Below are positions 1 to 6,072 of a stretch of DNA of 7,553 bases, in pieces (positions within the stretch are counted from its first letter, which is position 1; each line of letters starts with the position of its first letter). Below the pieces are notes generated by a model. That model did not search any database, had not been told where the DNA came from, and was given only the letters and a program-made list of their open reading frames with translations. The position numbers and the translations under genes were made by a program. Source of the DNA: Treponema sp. UBA3649 (GTDB lineage Bacteria > Spirochaetota > Spirochaetia > Treponematales > Treponemataceae); NCBI GenBank assembly GCA_002373325.1, contig DFKI01000142.1, positions 1 to 7,553 on the forward strand, read 5' to 3'.

Positions 1-98
1 GGTGAGGTTCGTGACAAGCAGGCATTTGTGCGGTGCGACCGAAGGGAGACAAATACCTTATACCGCACTCCATGACTGATTGGCACGGTTCTCACCGT
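1..98 (-). other. Self-complementary element downstream of fliJ; candidate structured RNA or mobile palindromic repeat
   Basis: The ends form a long inverted repeat: 1-13 pairs with 84-96 as GGTGAG/CTCACC plus CGTG/CACG around a symmetric 3x3 internal loop. Inside, minus-strand GGUAUUUGU (57-49) pairs with ACAAAUGCC (29-21) using one G-U wobble; on the plus strand that pair becomes a C-A mismatch. A competing 7-bp pair joins 62-68 (ACCGCAC) to 28-34 (GTGCGGT). A local hairpin at 85-98, ACGGU-GAGA-ACCGU on the minus strand with a GNRA-type loop, competes with the outer stem. I recognise no known riboswitch, SRP, tmRNA, RNase P or tRNA signature. It may be the 3' region of the flagellar transcript, an independent small RNA, or a dispersed MITE/REP-like repeat. 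The window edge falls at the outer stem, so the true left end is unknown. Confidence 0.4.
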
Positions 99-125
99 AA
101 ATGAAAGCGGTTTCTCTTTTAGATT

Positions 126-173
126 TTAGTTTTCCAAGCTTATTTTAGATTTGCACTTGCCTTCTACAGACAT
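126..173 (-). other. 15-codon ORF overlapping the fliJ stop codon (TAATG)
   Basis: The fliJ stop TAA (175-173) shares its last base with an ATG (173-171), the usual arrangement for a coupled downstream gene. The frame reads MSVEGKCKSKISLEN and stops at TAA (128-126). No longer minus-strand frame follows. It could be a chance ATG, a tiny coupled peptide, or the stub of a gene lost from the operon. No function is assigned. Confidence 0.2.
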
Positions 174-610
174 TATCCGTTCATCTTTCGGTTCTGCTGG
201 GCGGTCACGACATCATCCACAATCTTCTCATCCTGCTTGTTGGCCGCATCCTGCCAGTCCTCTCTTTTTTTGTCACGGAGTTTCTCAAGCACTTTCACCT
301 TCTGCATACAAGTGCGGACCACTTCCCTTTTCTTTTCGGCAAGCAACTGAAGTTCTGCAAGTTCTGCAAGGAGCCCCTCTTTTTTTTGGTCGAGAAAAAT
401 AAAATAGTCCTGGGTCTGATGCCACACACCAAATTCGGACGAACTGTCGGAGTATGCGGAAAAACTCACACGCTCTTTTGCAATCTGCTCAAGCGAGCGG
501 TTCACGCGGGCAATCTCAGCGTTTACTTTGCCTAAATCTGCTTCGGCCTGGTCAAGCTCAAAATTCCGGAGGTCAAGGATTTTCTGCATTGAAAAAACAA
601 AATGCTTCAT
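173..610 (-). CDS. fliJ: Flagellar export protein FliJ
   Basis: FliJ is the small coiled-coil stalk of the flagellar type III export apparatus. By family knowledge it sits in the centre of the FliI hexamer, links it to the FlhA gate and recycles export chaperones in the cytoplasm. The 145-residue product has the family's usual length. It starts MKHFVFSMQKILDLR, like the typical FliJ opening (basic/aromatic, then QKxLDLR). It is then almost wholly heptad-rich and charged, as two helices (about 8-50 and 72-125) around a less helical stretch at 50-70, and ends in a KLRDKKREDW-type segment. Sequence conservation in FliJ is low, so the call also rests on its place directly after fliI. The ATG at 610 has a strong GGAGG at 617-621, 6 nt upstream. 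The gap from fliI is 36 bp, so both are probably on one transcript. No frameshift is visible. Confidence 0.88.
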   Translation of the reverse strand: MKHFVFSMQKILDLRNFELDQAEADLGKVNAEIARVNRSLEQIAKERVSFSAYSDSSSEFGVWHQTQDYFIFLDQKKEGLLAELAELQLLAEKKREVVRTCMQKVKVLEKLRDKKREDWQDAANKQDEKIVDDVVTAQQNRKMNG

Positions 611-646
611 TTTCCGCCTCCGAAATCAATATTGTCTTTCAAAAAA

Positions 647-2029
647 TTATTTTGCGAGAATGTCAAAAGTTGGATGCGCGTTTGCAGGACTTTCCACGTA
701 CTCTTCTTTCGGAATGTGGATTCCGGTAAGTGCGGAAAGCTTGTCCAAAGTGTCGTCAATCGTCAGATGCTCGGACTCATCCTGACAAAGGAACTCCTCG
801 ATCGCAGGATGCTTGTCAATGGCCTCATCCACCTCCGGAGAATTTCCCTTCTGATACACACCCGCAAGAATCATCTCTTCCTGCTCGGCATAATCAGCCA
901 TCCATTTTTTCACCTGTGTTACGGCCTTCAAAGTCTGAGGACCAGAGACCCTTTTGTGAAGACGGGAAATGCTCTGCGCCACATCAATCGCCGGGTAATG
1001 CTGCTTCTGTGCAAGAGAACGGCTCAAAACGATGTGTCCGTCCAAAGTACCTCGCACCTTGTCCGTAATCGGCTCATCCATGTCGTCACCGTCAACAAGC
1101 ACCGTGTAGAAAGCAGTGATTGTACCCTTCGCGTTGGTTCCGGTTCTTTCAAGCAGCTTCGGAATCATGTCAAATACCGAAGGGGGGTATCCTCTCTGTG
1201 CAGGAGGCTCACCTGTTGCAAGACCGATTTCCCTCTGTGCATGTGCGAATCGGGTCACGCTGTCCATCATCAGCATTACGTCATTGCCCTGGTCGCGGAA
1301 ATACTCGGCAATTGCAGTACAAACATAGGCTGCCCTGAGACGTGCGATTGAAGGCTGGTCACTTGTCGCAACTACAACAACGGAGCGTTTCAATCCTTCC
1401 TTTCCAAGATCGCGGTCAATGAAGTCCAGAACCTCGCGTCCACGCTCACCGATGAGTCCGATTACATTTATGTCAGCGTTCGTATTACGTGCGATTGTAG
1501 AAATCAAAGTTGATTTACCCACGCCGGAGCCCGCAAAAATACCGATTCTCTGTCCCTTACCCACAGTCAGAAGCGAGTCAATGGCACGGACACCGGTAAC
1601 GATTCTTTTGTTCACGGGTTTTCTCTCAAGCGGATTCGGAGGACTTGCCAATGCAGGATAAAATGATTTTGTAGCAATGTCGCCGCGTCCGTCAAAAGGA
1701 TGTCCCGTAGCATCGATGATTCTTCCAAGGAGCTTTTCACCAACGGGAACCTCAAGCACATTGCCGCTGGCAGTAACTTGTGCGCCAACTTCAATTCCCT
1801 TTGTCTCACCGAAAACCATGAGTCTTACGGTATTTCCCTCAAGACCCACGACCTCAGCTATAACCGAAGAATGCTCGCTCTCAACGCTGATGCGGCAGAT
1901 TTCGCCAATAACACAGCGGGGACCGTTGCTTTCAATCATCAGTCCCTTAACGGCAGTCACCGCGCCCGTGTATTTAATTGTGTCCGTATCTTTTACGGCC
2001 TGAATGTATTTGTCAAAAAGATTTCCCAT
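647..2029 (-). CDS. fliI: Flagellum-specific export ATPase FliI
   Basis: FliI is the cytoplasmic hexameric ATPase, related to F1 beta, that energises export of rod, hook and filament subunits. From the chosen start it has 460 residues, normal for the family. An N-terminal beta-barrel (about 15-95) precedes the catalytic domain. The P-loop is AGSGVGKST (166-174), with the catalytic Glu in IGERGREV (E195) and the Walker B strand VMLMMDSVTR ending in Asp256. The family signature GEPPAQRGYPPSVF lies at about 273-286 and the helical C-terminal domain at about 355-460. All key residues are present. The frame stays open to a GTG at 2068, but that codon lacks a ribosome site and lies in a duplicated leader element. 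The ATG at 2029 has GGTGG 6 nt upstream (2036-2040) and gives the usual MGNLFDKY start. fliH precedes it by 51 bp and fliJ follows. Confidence 0.96.
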   Translation of the reverse strand: MGNLFDKYIQAVKDTDTIKYTGAVTAVKGLMIESNGPRCVIGEICRISVESEHSSVIAEVVGLEGNTVRLMVFGETKGIEVGAQVTASGNVLEVPVGEKLLGRIIDATGHPFDGRGDIATKSFYPALASPPNPLERKPVNKRIVTGVRAIDSLLTVGKGQRIGIFAGSGVGKSTLISTIARNTNADINVIGLIGERGREVLDFIDRDLGKEGLKRSVVVVATSDQPSIARLRAAYVCTAIAEYFRDQGNDVMLMMDSVTRFAHAQREIGLATGEPPAQRGYPPSVFDMIPKLLERTGTNAKGTITAFYTVLVDGDDMDEPITDKVRGTLDGHIVLSRSLAQKQHYPAIDVAQSISRLHKRVSGPQTLKAVTQVKKWMADYAEQEEMILAGVYQKGNSPEVDEAIDKHPAIEEFLCQDESEHLTIDDTLDKLSALTGIHIPKEEYVESPANAHPTFDILAK

Positions 2030-2058
2030 CGTCCCCCACCCTTTCAATGGACTTTTGG

Positions 2059-2076
2059 TTTTCTCCACTCAAATTT
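2059..2076 (-). repeat. 18-bp leader element, copy upstream of fliI
   Basis: The minus strand reads AAATTTGAGTGGAGAAAA, one mismatch from the copy directly before fliH (3016-3033). It begins 5 nt after the fliH stop codon and lies 30 nt upstream of the fliI ATG. It contains a GTGGAG Shine-Dalgarno-like core but no start codon at useful distance, so it is not the working fliI ribosome site. Confidence 0.6.
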
Positions 2077-2080
2077 GGAA

Positions 2081-3013
2081 TTAAAGATCCGGATTCGGAA
2101 CTTCAGATTTATTGACGGACTTAATCGGAGAGATTCCCAGGATCTTGGTCTCAAGTTCGGCAAGCTGGCTGGAAATACGTGCGTCGATTGCGCCGAAGTC
2201 AGTCTCGACAATGCATCCGCCGCGATCAACCGAGCTGTCCTCAACCACATGCACGTTCTTGATATTCTCCACCTGAGTGATAAAATCCCTCGTGTGGTCC
2301 GTAGTCAGCTTTACGTCCGCAAGGTTCACACGGAGCACAACGTCGCCGCGTCCCTTTACTTTCTTGAGTGCCTGAACAACATTGGACATGATGACGCTCT
2401 TCTGACTGTCGCTCATGATTTTTACGACCTTGCGTGTCATAAGAAGAACCAGGTCCACAATCTGTCCCTCGGTCTGATCCAGGATTTCCTGTCTCTTGTC
2501 CTGCACTCCCTCAATCATCTTGTGGAGTCTTTCAACAAGGCGGTCCGCTTCCTGATTTCCTACCTGATATCCTTCCTCGTGTCCCTTGTCAAAACCGTCC
2601 TTCTGAGCCTTGTCAAAAATGCGCTGCTCCTCGTCGTGGGCGGTCTTCACAATCTGCTCTGCCTCAGCCTTTGCCTTGTCCAAAACAGACTGAGCCTCAA
2701 CTTCAGCATTGTTCTTTATAACAGAAGCCTGATCGCTCTGTTTTTTAACCTCATTGAAAGCCGCGCTCTCAGCGTTTTTTATAATGCTGTCCGCATCCGC
2801 CTGAGCCTTGGCAAGCATCTGGGCCTTTTCAATTTCCCATTTCTTTTTGAATTCCTCAGCCTCAAGACGAAGCTGGTCGGCAGTAGGACCTGTGTATTCT
2901 GGAATCTCTTCCTCGACCTCTTCCTCCGGGATAACAAATTCTTTTGTCAACTTTAAAGAAAGCGGGCCGTCCTGCAATTTAATCTGATTCGGTCTGAATA
3001 CTGTCTGTGCCAT
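2081..3013 (-). CDS. fliH: Flagellar export ATPase regulator FliH
   Basis: FliH is the peripheral-stator-like partner of FliI. It holds the ATPase at the base of the export gate and C-ring and restrains its activity until docking. From the chosen start it has 310 residues, longer than the enteric protein (about 235). A variable acidic N-terminal part (about 25-45, rich in Glu) leads into a long Ala/Glu/Lys coiled coil (about 45-135). Next is a run of four glycines spaced by four (G140, G144, G148, G152), the GxxxG helix motif typical of FliH/YscL proteins. The C-terminal domain ends in a conserved DRGGCIVETDFGAIDARISSQL stretch (about 263-284). The frame extends to a GTG at 3025, but that GTG is part of the GTGGAG ribosome site serving the ATG at 3013, spaced 6 nt. 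A 117-bp gap full of tandem hairpins separates it from fliG. Confidence 0.93.
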   Translation of the reverse strand: MAQTVFRPNQIKLQDGPLSLKLTKEFVIPEEEVEEEIPEYTGPTADQLRLEAEEFKKKWEIEKAQMLAKAQADADSIIKNAESAAFNEVKKQSDQASVIKNNAEVEAQSVLDKAKAEAEQIVKTAHDEEQRIFDKAQKDGFDKGHEEGYQVGNQEADRLVERLHKMIEGVQDKRQEILDQTEGQIVDLVLLMTRKVVKIMSDSQKSVIMSNVVQALKKVKGRGDVVLRVNLADVKLTTDHTRDFITQVENIKNVHVVEDSSVDRGGCIVETDFGAIDARISSQLAELETKILGISPIKSVNKSEVPNPDL

Positions 3014-3015
3014 AT

Positions 3016-3033
3016 TTTTCTCCACTCTAATTT
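3016..3033 (-). repeat. 18-bp leader element, copy containing the fliH ribosome binding site
   Basis: The minus strand reads AAATTAGAGTGGAGAAAA, ending 2 nt before the fliH ATG. It differs at one position from the copy at 2059-2076. Here the GGAG core is spaced correctly for translation of fliH. A looser relative, GAGTGGGAAAA, occurs in the fliF leader around 5980-5990. Confidence 0.6.
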
Positions 3034-3038
3034 AAAAG

Positions 3039-3106
3039 CATCAATAAAAATGCAGATGGATGCATCCGCAAAATTACAGATGAAGACACCCACAAAATTG
3101 TGGATG
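3039..3106 (-). repeat. Three tandem 24-bp hairpin units between fliG and fliH
   Basis: Three inverted repeats lie exactly 24 bp apart at 3039-3058, 3063-3082 and 3087-3106, separated by 4-nt spacers. Read on the coding (minus) strand, the first unit is CATCCACAATTTTGTGGGTG and the second CATCTGTAATTTTGCGGATG. Each folds into 8 bp around an AUUU loop. The third, CATCTGCATTTTTATTGATG, keeps the outer 4 bp and has decayed inside. Units 1 and 2 differ at paired positions in ways that keep pairing (A-U to G-C, C-G to U-G). The G-U pairs favour folding of the minus-strand RNA, which is the flagellar mRNA. No U tract follows directly, so this is not a classical terminator. Possible roles are mRNA stabilisation, processing or attenuation between fliG and fliH; alternatively it is an expanding REP-like repeat. 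Confidence 0.75.
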
Positions 3107-3130
3107 CCTAAATTATTTTCAAGCAAACAA

Positions 3131-4225
3131 CTAGCTGATGTACTCGTCGCCTTCACCACGTGCGATGACGATTTCACCGGAATCCTCAAGACGCCTGATG
3201 ACGCTAACGACTTTCTGCTGGGCTTCCTCAACATCCTTCAAGCGCACAGGTCCCATGTACTCCATGTCTTCCTTAAGCATCGTGGCCTGTCTCTTGGACA
3301 TGTTGCGGAAGATTTTGTCCTGAACCTCGGTATCCACGGATTTAAGTGCCTTGGCCAACTGCTGAGCGTCAACCTCACGCAGCACTTTCTGAATATCGCG
3401 GTCTCCAATCATGACAATATCTTCGAACACGAACATGCGTTTCTTGATTTCCTCTGCCAGCTCCGGATCGTCCTCTTCCAAAGTCTCGATGATTGCCTTC
3501 TCGGAGGAACGGTCAATGTTGTTAAGAATCTCAACGATGCTGTCAACACCACCGGCTGCAGTGTAGTCTTCGTTGGACAGAGTTGAAAGCTTCTTCTCAA
3601 GAACACGCTCAACCTCACGAAGAACGTCAGGTGATGTACGGTCCATGGTCGCAAGTCTCTTTGAAACCTCAGGCTGAATCTCATCAGGAAGTCCCGAAAG
3701 AATCTGAGCCGCCTTTGCCGGTTCCAGATATGCCAGAATCAAAGCGATGGTCTGCGGATATTCCTGCTGGACGAAGTTGAGCAAGTGCGTAGGATCGGTG
3801 CGTCGGATAAAGTCAAACGGACGAACCTGCAAGGAACTTGTCAAGCGGTTGATGATGTCGATTGCCTTCTGGCTTCCCAAAGATTTTTCCAAAAGCTCGC
3901 GCGCATAATCAATACCACCTGTGGTGATAAAGTTCTGAGCCTGCATGAGCTCCTGGAATTCCTCAAGAACCTGATCCTTGAAATCCGCGTCAATCGTCTC
4001 AAGACGAGCAATCTCAAAGGTCAATGTCTCAACCTCATCCTCGCGCAAGTGCTTCATTACTTCCGATGAAACTTCTGTTCCCAGAGCCACCAGGAAGATT
4101 GCCGCTTTCTGCCTTCCGTTCAGATTCTTATAATCCTTTGTCGTTCCCTTTTTCTTGCCTGAACTCTGTGTATGCTGCTTAAGCGCCTGTTTTGCATTGG
4201 CTGATGTGCTGTCTTCTTCTGCCAT
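3131..4225 (-). CDS. fliG: Flagellar motor switch protein FliG
   Basis: FliG forms the upper C-ring, binds the FliF C-terminus and receives torque from the MotA stator. The product has 364 residues against about 331 in enterics, the excess being mainly an N-terminal tail of about 33 residues rich in Lys, Ser and Thr before the conserved NLNGRQKAAIFLVALG. The N-domain spans about 36-130, the middle domain about 145-230 and the C-domain about 235-364. The middle-domain EHPQ patch, which contacts FliM, reads EYPQ here (155-158). The MFVF hinge motif is at 264-267. The torque helix keeps K295, R312, E319, D320 and R328, matching the charged set known from E. coli, with Glu for the first Asp. Spirochaetes usually carry two FliG paralogues; its place in this operon and its full charged set suggest the main motor version. 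Its ribosome site lies inside the end of fliF. Confidence 0.96.
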   Translation of the reverse strand: MAEEDSTSANAKQALKQHTQSSGKKKGTTKDYKNLNGRQKAAIFLVALGTEVSSEVMKHLREDEVETLTFEIARLETIDADFKDQVLEEFQELMQAQNFITTGGIDYARELLEKSLGSQKAIDIINRLTSSLQVRPFDFIRRTDPTHLLNFVQQEYPQTIALILAYLEPAKAAQILSGLPDEIQPEVSKRLATMDRTSPDVLREVERVLEKKLSTLSNEDYTAAGGVDSIVEILNNIDRSSEKAIIETLEEDDPELAEEIKKRMFVFEDIVMIGDRDIQKVLREVDAQQLAKALKSVDTEVQDKIFRNMSKRQATMLKEDMEYMGPVRLKDVEEAQQKVVSVIRRLEDSGEIVIARGEGDEYIS

Positions 4226-4228
4226 ATA

Positions 4229-4240
4229 CTACTCCTCCAT
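4229..4240 (-). promoter_or_regulatory. Ribosome binding site of fliG inside the last codons of fliF
   Basis: The last fliF codons ATG-GAG-GAG-TAG contain GGAGGAG, followed by TAT and the fliG ATG at 4225. Only 3 nt separate stop and start. Ribosomes finishing fliF therefore uncover and can directly re-use this site, which suggests translational coupling of the MS-ring and switch-ring subunits. Confidence 0.8.
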
Positions 4241-5938
4241 AAGCCAGGTGCGGAGGAGCATTGCGACATCCTCCGGGTGATTCTTTGCCATTGCGATGGC
4301 ATTTTCCTGCAGTTCCGCGCGTCTTCTTTCTTCGACGGAGAGCGTAACTTCCATACCCTGTTCCTTCGCATCCCAGAGTGCCTGTTCCCTTTCCTGCTGC
4401 TGTCTTCTGAGCATCTCTTCTTCGCGAAGTCTTCTGCGTCTCTCCATCTCCTTGGAAATAAGGCGGATGATTATGAACAGAACCAGGATGATTGCAAGCG
4501 CGATAAGTGAATAGAAGATAACCTTCTTCGTGTTCTGCGCCTTGATGAATTTCTCGTCCTCTGCACGGAACTCATCGTAATGATCAAAAGGCACGTTAGT
4601 AACAACAACCGAGTCTCCGCGGACAGCATCGTAACCGACCGCATTCTGAACAAGCTTCGTTACCTGGGCAAGCTCCTCTTCACTGATCGGAACATAAGTT
4701 CTCTCATATCCGCCGCTCTCAGAAAGCCTGATTTTTCCATTCTCATCATAGAGTGGATACTGCCATCTTCCGTCAATGTTCACGGAAACGGTCACACGGT
4801 CAATGCTCGGAGCCTCCTCAGCCTGTGTATGCTTTGTGTTGACCACAAGGTTTCTCTTCACGCCTTTTTCGGTAGTCTCGGTAATCACGTTGGACATATC
4901 ACTGTATACAGTAGGATTCTGTGCCTCAACTCCGGCAGGTCCCTCAGGATTGAAACCGGTTCCGGTAGCCTTTTTGTCAACGGTCTCCTCTGAAATAACA
5001 ATGCTCTGAACAACCTCGCCGTCATCATAAGGTGTGGTCGGATTGTCTTCCTTGAGCTTGATTCCAGAATGCTCCTCTGATGTTGAGGACTTTTTGCCCA
5101 TGTCCATCTCAATCTTCATGTTGGCGACTTTCACACGATTCACGCCGTATGTATTCTGCAATGATTTCAGAACGGAAAGCGAGTATTCAGACTCAAGCTT
5201 GCGGATGAGCTTCTGCTGCTTGTCCGTGATGTTGGTGCGCTCAAGTTCGTCAAGACCCTCGAAGTCATTGATTTCCTCATTTGTGTCACCGTTTAAAATC
5301 GTGATGTTCTCTTCCGAAAGCCCCTCAACACTTCGCATGACAAGATGCTGGATGCCCTTTATCCTTGATCTGCTTGCAAGAACATCGCTGCCCTGCTTTG
5401 CAAAAAGGATTACGGATGCCGTAGTCGGATTCTGGTCATCGGAGAATGCCGCTTTTTCCGGGAGTGACAGAGTGACATGTGCCGCCCTGATTCCGTCAAG
5501 CTGCTCCAAATGCTGCTGTACCGCCGCTTCCTGAGCTCTCTGCCAGTTCACCATGTCGTCGAACTTTGTCCTTGACCAGCGTTGAGTGTCAAACAGAGAG
5601 TAAGGATCCTTTTCGGTAGGCTCGAATCCCTCCGAGACAAGAATGCTGCGGTATCTGGTCGCGATGGAATCATTATCCACGGTAATGTATCCCTCGCTGT
5701 CCACATCAGCATTGATGCCGTCCTTCTGGAGTCTGTTCACGATTTGATGACGCTGAGATGCGTCCACAGGTGAGTTAAAGAGCCTGACAGCCGCCTTGTT
5801 GCCGGAAACTGCAATCAGTATGACTACCGCCGCAATGACCAGTACGATGATGCCAATCAGGAGTACCTTTTGTACAATTGACCACTTTCCCCACTTTTCT
5901 TTTATGGTTCCAAACGTTTTTTTAAACCATTCGTTCAT
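4229..5938 (-). CDS. fliF: Flagellar MS-ring protein FliF
   Basis: FliF builds the MS ring in the inner membrane, the base on which rod and C-ring assemble and which houses the export gate. The 569-residue product has a short basic cytoplasmic N-terminus and a first membrane helix at about 24-45. Ring-building domains follow: RBM1 at about 50-115, including the YRSILVSEGFEP-type segment, RBM2 at about 120-225 and RBM3 at about 240-450. A polar low-complexity insertion, presumably the beta-collar, lies at about 280-380. The second membrane helix is at 473-494. The charged cytoplasmic tail ends in the FliG-binding segment NHPEDVAMLLRTWLMEE (553-569). The ATG at 5938 has a strong GGGAGGGG site just upstream. 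A 134-bp gap with a predicted promoter and a hairpin separates it from fliE. All expected parts are present. Confidence 0.96.
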   Translation of the reverse strand: MNEWFKKTFGTIKEKWGKWSIVQKVLLIGIIVLVIAAVVILIAVSGNKAAVRLFNSPVDASQRHQIVNRLQKDGINADVDSEGYITVDNDSIATRYRSILVSEGFEPTEKDPYSLFDTQRWSRTKFDDMVNWQRAQEAAVQQHLEQLDGIRAAHVTLSLPEKAAFSDDQNPTTASVILFAKQGSDVLASRSRIKGIQHLVMRSVEGLSEENITILNGDTNEEINDFEGLDELERTNITDKQQKLIRKLESEYSLSVLKSLQNTYGVNRVKVANMKIEMDMGKKSSTSEEHSGIKLKEDNPTTPYDDGEVVQSIVISEETVDKKATGTGFNPEGPAGVEAQNPTVYSDMSNVITETTEKGVKRNLVVNTKHTQAEEAPSIDRVTVSVNIDGRWQYPLYDENGKIRLSESGGYERTYVPISEEELAQVTKLVQNAVGYDAVRGDSVVVTNVPFDHYDEFRAEDEKFIKAQNTKKVIFYSLIALAIILVLFIIIRLISKEMERRRRLREEEMLRRQQQEREQALWDAKEQGMEVTLSVEERRRAELQENAIAMAKNHPEDVAMLLRTWLMEE

Positions 5939-5999
5939 TTTTCCCCTCCCTGAACGAACTTTCTCTTAACTTCATAGCATTTTCCCACTCACTATGCAG

Positions 6000-6012
6000 C
6001 TAATAAAATTAG
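6000..6012. repeat. Small inverted repeat next to the fliF promoter
   Basis: CTAAT-AAA-ATTAG is a 5-bp inverted repeat covering the predicted start point and touching the -10 box at 6011-6016. It could be an operator, but it is short and AT-rich and may be chance. Confidence 0.3.
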
Positions 6013-6039
6013 TATAGCACAGCTTTTAATTGTTGAAAA
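6011..6039 (-). promoter_or_regulatory. Predicted internal sigma-70-type promoter for fliFGHIJ
   Basis: On the minus strand an extended -10 box, TGCTATACT (TATACT at 6016-6011), sits 17 bp downstream of TTTTCA (6039-6034), which matches 4 of 6 bases of TTGACA. Transcription would begin near 6004, giving a leader of about 65 nt before fliF. The -35 box overlaps the 3' arm of the hairpin at 6036-6056. This would let fliF to fliJ be made apart from flgBC-fliE. Confidence 0.5.
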
Positions 6040-6056
6040 GGGCTTTTGACCCTTTT
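6036..6056 (-). terminator. Hairpin after fliE; weak intrinsic terminator or attenuator
   Basis: On the minus strand AAAAGGG (6056-6050) and CCCTTTT (6042-6036) form a perfect 7-bp stem with a 7-nt loop, 16 nt after the fliE stop codon and preceded by an A8 run (6070-6063). The run of four U lies inside the stem and is followed by CAACAATT, so termination would be partial at best. It may set the flgBC-fliE to fliF ratio or protect an mRNA 3' end. Confidence 0.4.
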
Positions 6057-6072
6057 GCGGGAATTTTTTTTA

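Noticed and set aside
1..75. Plus-strand frame open from base 1 to a TGA at 73-75, possibly the tail of a convergent gene
   Set aside because: Only 24 codons are visible, without a recognisable motif, and the stretch coincides with the self-complementary element, so coding cannot be supported.
103..114. GAAA-GCGG-TTTC hairpin as a terminator for the operon
   Set aside because: The stem is only 4 bp and AT-only, with no adequate U tract on the minus strand. It is too weak to call.
602..1351. Plus-strand open frame of 249 codons antisense to fliI
   Set aside because: It is a shadow of the conserved fliI ATPase domain, with no plausible protein signature and no clear promoter or ribosome site.
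2030..2068. GTG start 13 codons upstream of the chosen fliI start
   Set aside because: It has no Shine-Dalgarno before it, lies inside the duplicated leader element, and adds residues not typical of FliI. The ATG at 2029 has a spaced GGTGG.
1700..2956. Plus-strand open frame of 418 codons antisense to fliH and the start of fliI
   Set aside because: It lies wholly opposite well-supported fliH/fliI coding sequence. Its long openness follows from the coiled-coil codon composition of fliH. The translation is Leu/Asn/Phe-rich without any recognisable domain.
3014..3025. GTG start four codons upstream of the chosen fliH start
   Set aside because: This GTG is part of the GTGGAG ribosome site of the ATG at 3013.
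2953..3234. Minus-strand frame with an apparent 8-residue protein repeat in the fliG-fliH gap
   Set aside because: The 8-residue period is only the 24-bp hairpin repeat read in one frame. The frame overlaps both fliG and fliH out of register and has no family match.
3050..3586. Plus-strand frame of 178 codons crossing the hairpin array and fliG
   Set aside because: It is antisense to the conserved FliG C-domain, and its start lies inside the tandem repeat.
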